A stretch of DNA of 15,130 bases from assembly GCA_020428565.1 (NCBI GenBank), contig JAGQMT010000003.1, positions 1-15,130 of the forward strand, written 5' to 3'. The stretch is from Candidatus Saccharimonadota bacterium. GTDB lineage: Bacteria > Patescibacteriota > Saccharimonadia > Saccharimonadales > JACDBH01. Numbering within the stretch: the stretch's first letter is position 1; each line of letters opens with the position of its first letter. The notes beneath the pieces were generated by a model. It worked only from the letters and a program-made list of their open reading frames with translations, ran no database searches and had not been told where the DNA came from. This document shows positions 13,320 through 15,130 of this stretch, in pieces. The position numbers and the translations under genes were made by a program.

Positions 13320-14205
13320 AATTCTTGGCCTCTAGGAACATTTTTCGAAGTTCCGTCAACAGATTATCGTTATTACTGGCTTCGCCGTAGGCAACTCCAG
13401 AGCTTTTGCAGACTTTTCGTCTGACGAGTGAGGTATTGCTGATGTATTCTGACCATTCTTTGCGGAGTACTTTGCTATGTAATAGCTCTTGATCGGAGTT
13501 TATTTTGGTCTCTATATCCATAACCGGCTCATTATAAACGGGGTGTGTTATAAATGGTGAGCTAGGTTCAAGATGCATCCAGAATAACTGGTGCTTGACA
13601 CTTAGTTTGTTGAGTATGGGTTTGAGCTCTGATTGGTCTTCTGTGTGGTCGGAGATGATAAAAATGGCGGTTCTTTGCTTGAGCGTAGAATTAATTCGTT
13701 CTAGCATGGTTTGGATTGTTGGCGGTTGCCCCATTAGCCCCTGCTGCAGGCTTTGATCAACATTTCTGAGTGATTCCTCGATGTGATTATTGGTATATCC
13801 AAAGCGTCCAATGTGAGTTTTGCCATCTGGTTTGCCTGTGCAGACTGCGAGGACGTCGCGGTTTTTGTTGACGAACATGCCCAAGGTGACAATTAGACCA
13901 AATACGGCTTCTTTTTTGTTTAGACCACTAGCTGAAGGTATTTGCATGGATGAACTGCAATCTGCCACAATTAGAATTCGCTGATCTCGAAGTGGCGTAT
14001 ATTGTCTGGTATGTACGTTGCCTGTTCGGGCGGTTGATTTCCAGTCTATGTCTTTGATACTATCGCCGTGGACATAAGGACGAAGACTCTCTAGTTCGAC
14101 GCCTTTACCTTTGAATACAGAGTCGTAGTTACCGTCCAATAGAGTTATGACTCTACGTTTGGCGTAGAGCTTGAGCTTTTTGGCTACGATTTGCTGAATC
14201 GTCAC
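13303..14205 (-). CDS. DUF58 protein (MoxR-associated, VWA-like fold)
   Basis: The 300-residue protein carries the DUF58 signature: LRPYVHGDSIKDIDWKSTAR (41-60) followed by TGNVHTRQYTP. A degenerate VWA-like domain follows, with a MIDAS start DCSSS (D82, S84, S86) and a later IISDHTED (D186 region). There are no membrane helices, so this is the short soluble form; longer DUF58 proteins have two N-terminal helices. These proteins are nearly always encoded beside a MoxR ATPase and are thought to be its partner. The GTG start overlaps the MoxR stop as GTGA (4 bp), implying coupled translation. The exact biochemical role of DUF58 is not established. Confidence 0.9.
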   Translation of the reverse strand: MTIQQIVAKKLKLYAKRRVITLLDGNYDSVFKGKGVELESLRPYVHGDSIKDIDWKSTARTGNVHTRQYTPLRDQRILIVADCSSSMQIPSASGLNKKEAVFGLIVTLGMFVNKNRDVLAVCTGKPDGKTHIGRFGYTNNHIEESLRNVDQSLQQGLMGQPPTIQTMLERINSTLKQRTAIFIISDHTEDQSELKPILNKLSVKHQLFWMHLEPSSPFITHPVYNEPVMDIETKINSDQELLHSKVLRKEWSEYISNTSLVRRKVCKSSGVAYGEASNNDNLLTELRKMFLEAKNYAKRH

Positions 14206-15130
14206 GGTACAGCAACAACGCTCCCGATTTTGTCGATGATGTCTTCGACTTTGACGTTCTCTGCCTCGGCTTCGTAGGTGAGTGCTATGCGGTGTCGGAG
14301 GGCTCTATGTAGGAATGGTTTAACATGATCTGGAGTGACATAGCCAGTTTGGGTGAGTAGGGCTGATGCTTTGGCTGCGGCAACAAGGGCAAGGCTAGCC
14401 CTAGGGCTGGCGCCAACTTCTATCAATGGTTCTATTTCTGGTAGACCGAATTTTGCTGGTTCTCTTGTGGCGGAAACAATAGAGGCAATATAATTTAGGA
14501 TCCTATCGTCTATTGGTACGTTTCTGGTTTGGTCTTGAATCTGTAGTAAATCATCAGTATTGATTGCAGGGCGAACGTCGCTTGGGTTTATCTTTGGCAT
14601 TCTGAGGACGGCAATTTCTTCTTCTAGGGTGGGATAGGTTAGTATATGCTTAAGCATAAATCTATCTAGCTGGGCCTCTGGTAGCGGATAGGTTCCCTCT
14701 TGTTCTATAGGGTTTTGAGTCGCCAGTACGATGAATCCGGGTGGTAGTTTGATTGTTTCGCCACCGATACTAATCTGTCTTTCTTGCATGGCTTCGAGTA
14801 GCGCGCTTTGTGTTTTGGCACTGGTACGGTTAATTTCGTCAACGAGGACAAATTGGTGATTGATTGGGCCAATTTGCGTTGTAAACTCATGCCTCTGCGG
14901 ATTGTAAATCTGGGTGCCGATAATATCCGATGGTAGCATATCTGGCGTACATTGTATTCTGACGAAGTCTGCGCCAATGGACGATGCGATTGTATGTGCC
15001 GCTGTGGTTTTGGCTAGTCCGGGTACGCCCTCTAGCAGTAAATGGCCATTGGATATTAGGCTAACAATAATACTTTCAAACATTTCCGCTTGACCAATAA
15101 TACTGGTGCTGTAGGTAGCTTTGATGTTAT
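14202..15130 (-). CDS. MoxR-family AAA+ ATPase (N-terminus beyond the right edge)
   Basis: This is a chaperone-like AAA+ ATPase expected to remodel or activate VWA-containing partners. There is an internal Met at 15083, but the frame is open through the right edge. The upstream residues (NIKATYSTSIIGQAE, 15128-15084) include the IGQ motif that precedes the Walker A in MoxR proteins, so the gene starts outside the window. Counting from the internal Met, Walker A is GVPGLAKTT (19-27) and Walker B is FVLVDEINR (78-86), then LLEAMQERQ. The sensor region is LATQNPIEQEGTYPLPEAQLD (120-140), and a C-terminal lid includes SPRASLALVAAAKA (226-239). At least 308 residues are visible, close to the usual total of about 310-330. 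It is the most upstream visible gene of the operon; the promoter is not in the window. Confidence 0.93.
   Translation of the reverse strand, partial: NIKATYSTSIIGQAEMFESIIVSLISNGHLLLEGVPGLAKTTAAHTIASSIGADFVRIQCTPDMLPSDIIGTQIYNPQRHEFTTQIGPINHQFVLVDEINRTSAKTQSALLEAMQERQISIGGETIKLPPGFIVLATQNPIEQEGTYPLPEAQLDRFMLKHILTYPTLEEEIAVLRMPKINPSDVRPAINTDDLLQIQDQTRNVPIDDRILNYIASIVSATREPAKFGLPEIEPLIEVGASPRASLALVAAAKASALLTQTGYVTPDHVKPFLHRALRHRIALTYEAEAENVKVEDIIDKIGSVVAVP

Noticed and set aside
14202..15083. MoxR gene read as complete from the Met at 15083
   Set aside because: The frame continues upstream with the conserved IGQ motif to the window edge, so the gene is truncated by the window and 15083 is not its start.
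1..15130. CRISPR arrays, tRNA or rRNA genes, insertion sequences, attachment sites
   Set aside because: None was seen on reading. The window is almost entirely accounted for by protein-coding genes, and no gap exceeds about 130 bp.

Overview
The window looks like a chromosomal segment of a Patescibacteria (CPR) bacterium, most likely a Candidatus Saccharibacteria (TM7) relative. This is an inference from gene content, not a marker-gene assignment. The genes are very tightly packed, with no gap over about 130 bp. TGA works as a normal stop, for example in the ATGA and GTGA overlaps. A minimal aerobic electron-transfer chain sits beside a MoxR/VWA (Bat-type) operon, and no complex I, succinate dehydrogenase, or quinone or heme biosynthesis gene is seen here.

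Layout. Positions 1-203 (+) hold the Lys/Ser/Thr-rich tail of an unidentified protein. Positions 230-1426 (-) hold a type II NADH dehydrogenase. It is divergent from an FAD-linked D-lactate/2-hydroxyacid dehydrogenase at 1553-3208 (+), and the shared 126-bp promoter region contains a palindrome. Positions 3232-7922 (-) are a complete cyoABCDE operon for a proton-pumping bo3-type quinol oxidase plus heme O synthase. Divergent from cyoA, 7999-9409 (+) carries a six-helix membrane protein of unknown function and a PAP2 phosphatase. Positions 9421-15130 (-) are one operon, read right to left: MoxR ATPase (cut by the window edge), DUF58 protein, single-TM coiled-coil protein, VWA protein 1 (BatA-like), VWA protein 2 (BatB-like), TPR protein (BatC-like), and a degenerate phosphoribosyltransferase-fold protein.

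How they may work together. NDH-2 and the FAD-linked dehydrogenase would each feed electrons into membrane quinone, and the bo3 oxidase would pass them to O2 while pumping protons. This is a short respiratory chain for an organism with otherwise reduced metabolism. The MoxR/DUF58/VWA/TPR genes resemble systems in which an AAA+ ATPase acts on metal-binding VWA proteins at the membrane, but their substrate here is unknown.

Most notable points. (1) The BatC-like TPR gene has an in-frame TAA, followed by 80 further in-frame codons of convincing coding sequence that end 2 nt before the next start codon. (2) The last gene of that operon looks like a phosphoribosyltransferase whose PRPP loop is destroyed. 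(3) CyoB keeps all heme, copper and proton-channel residues but has Thr where E. coli has His98 in the quinone site. (4) The plus-strand promoters of the two divergent regions share an extended -10 sequence, TGTTATGAT, placed so that the mRNAs would be leaderless or nearly so.
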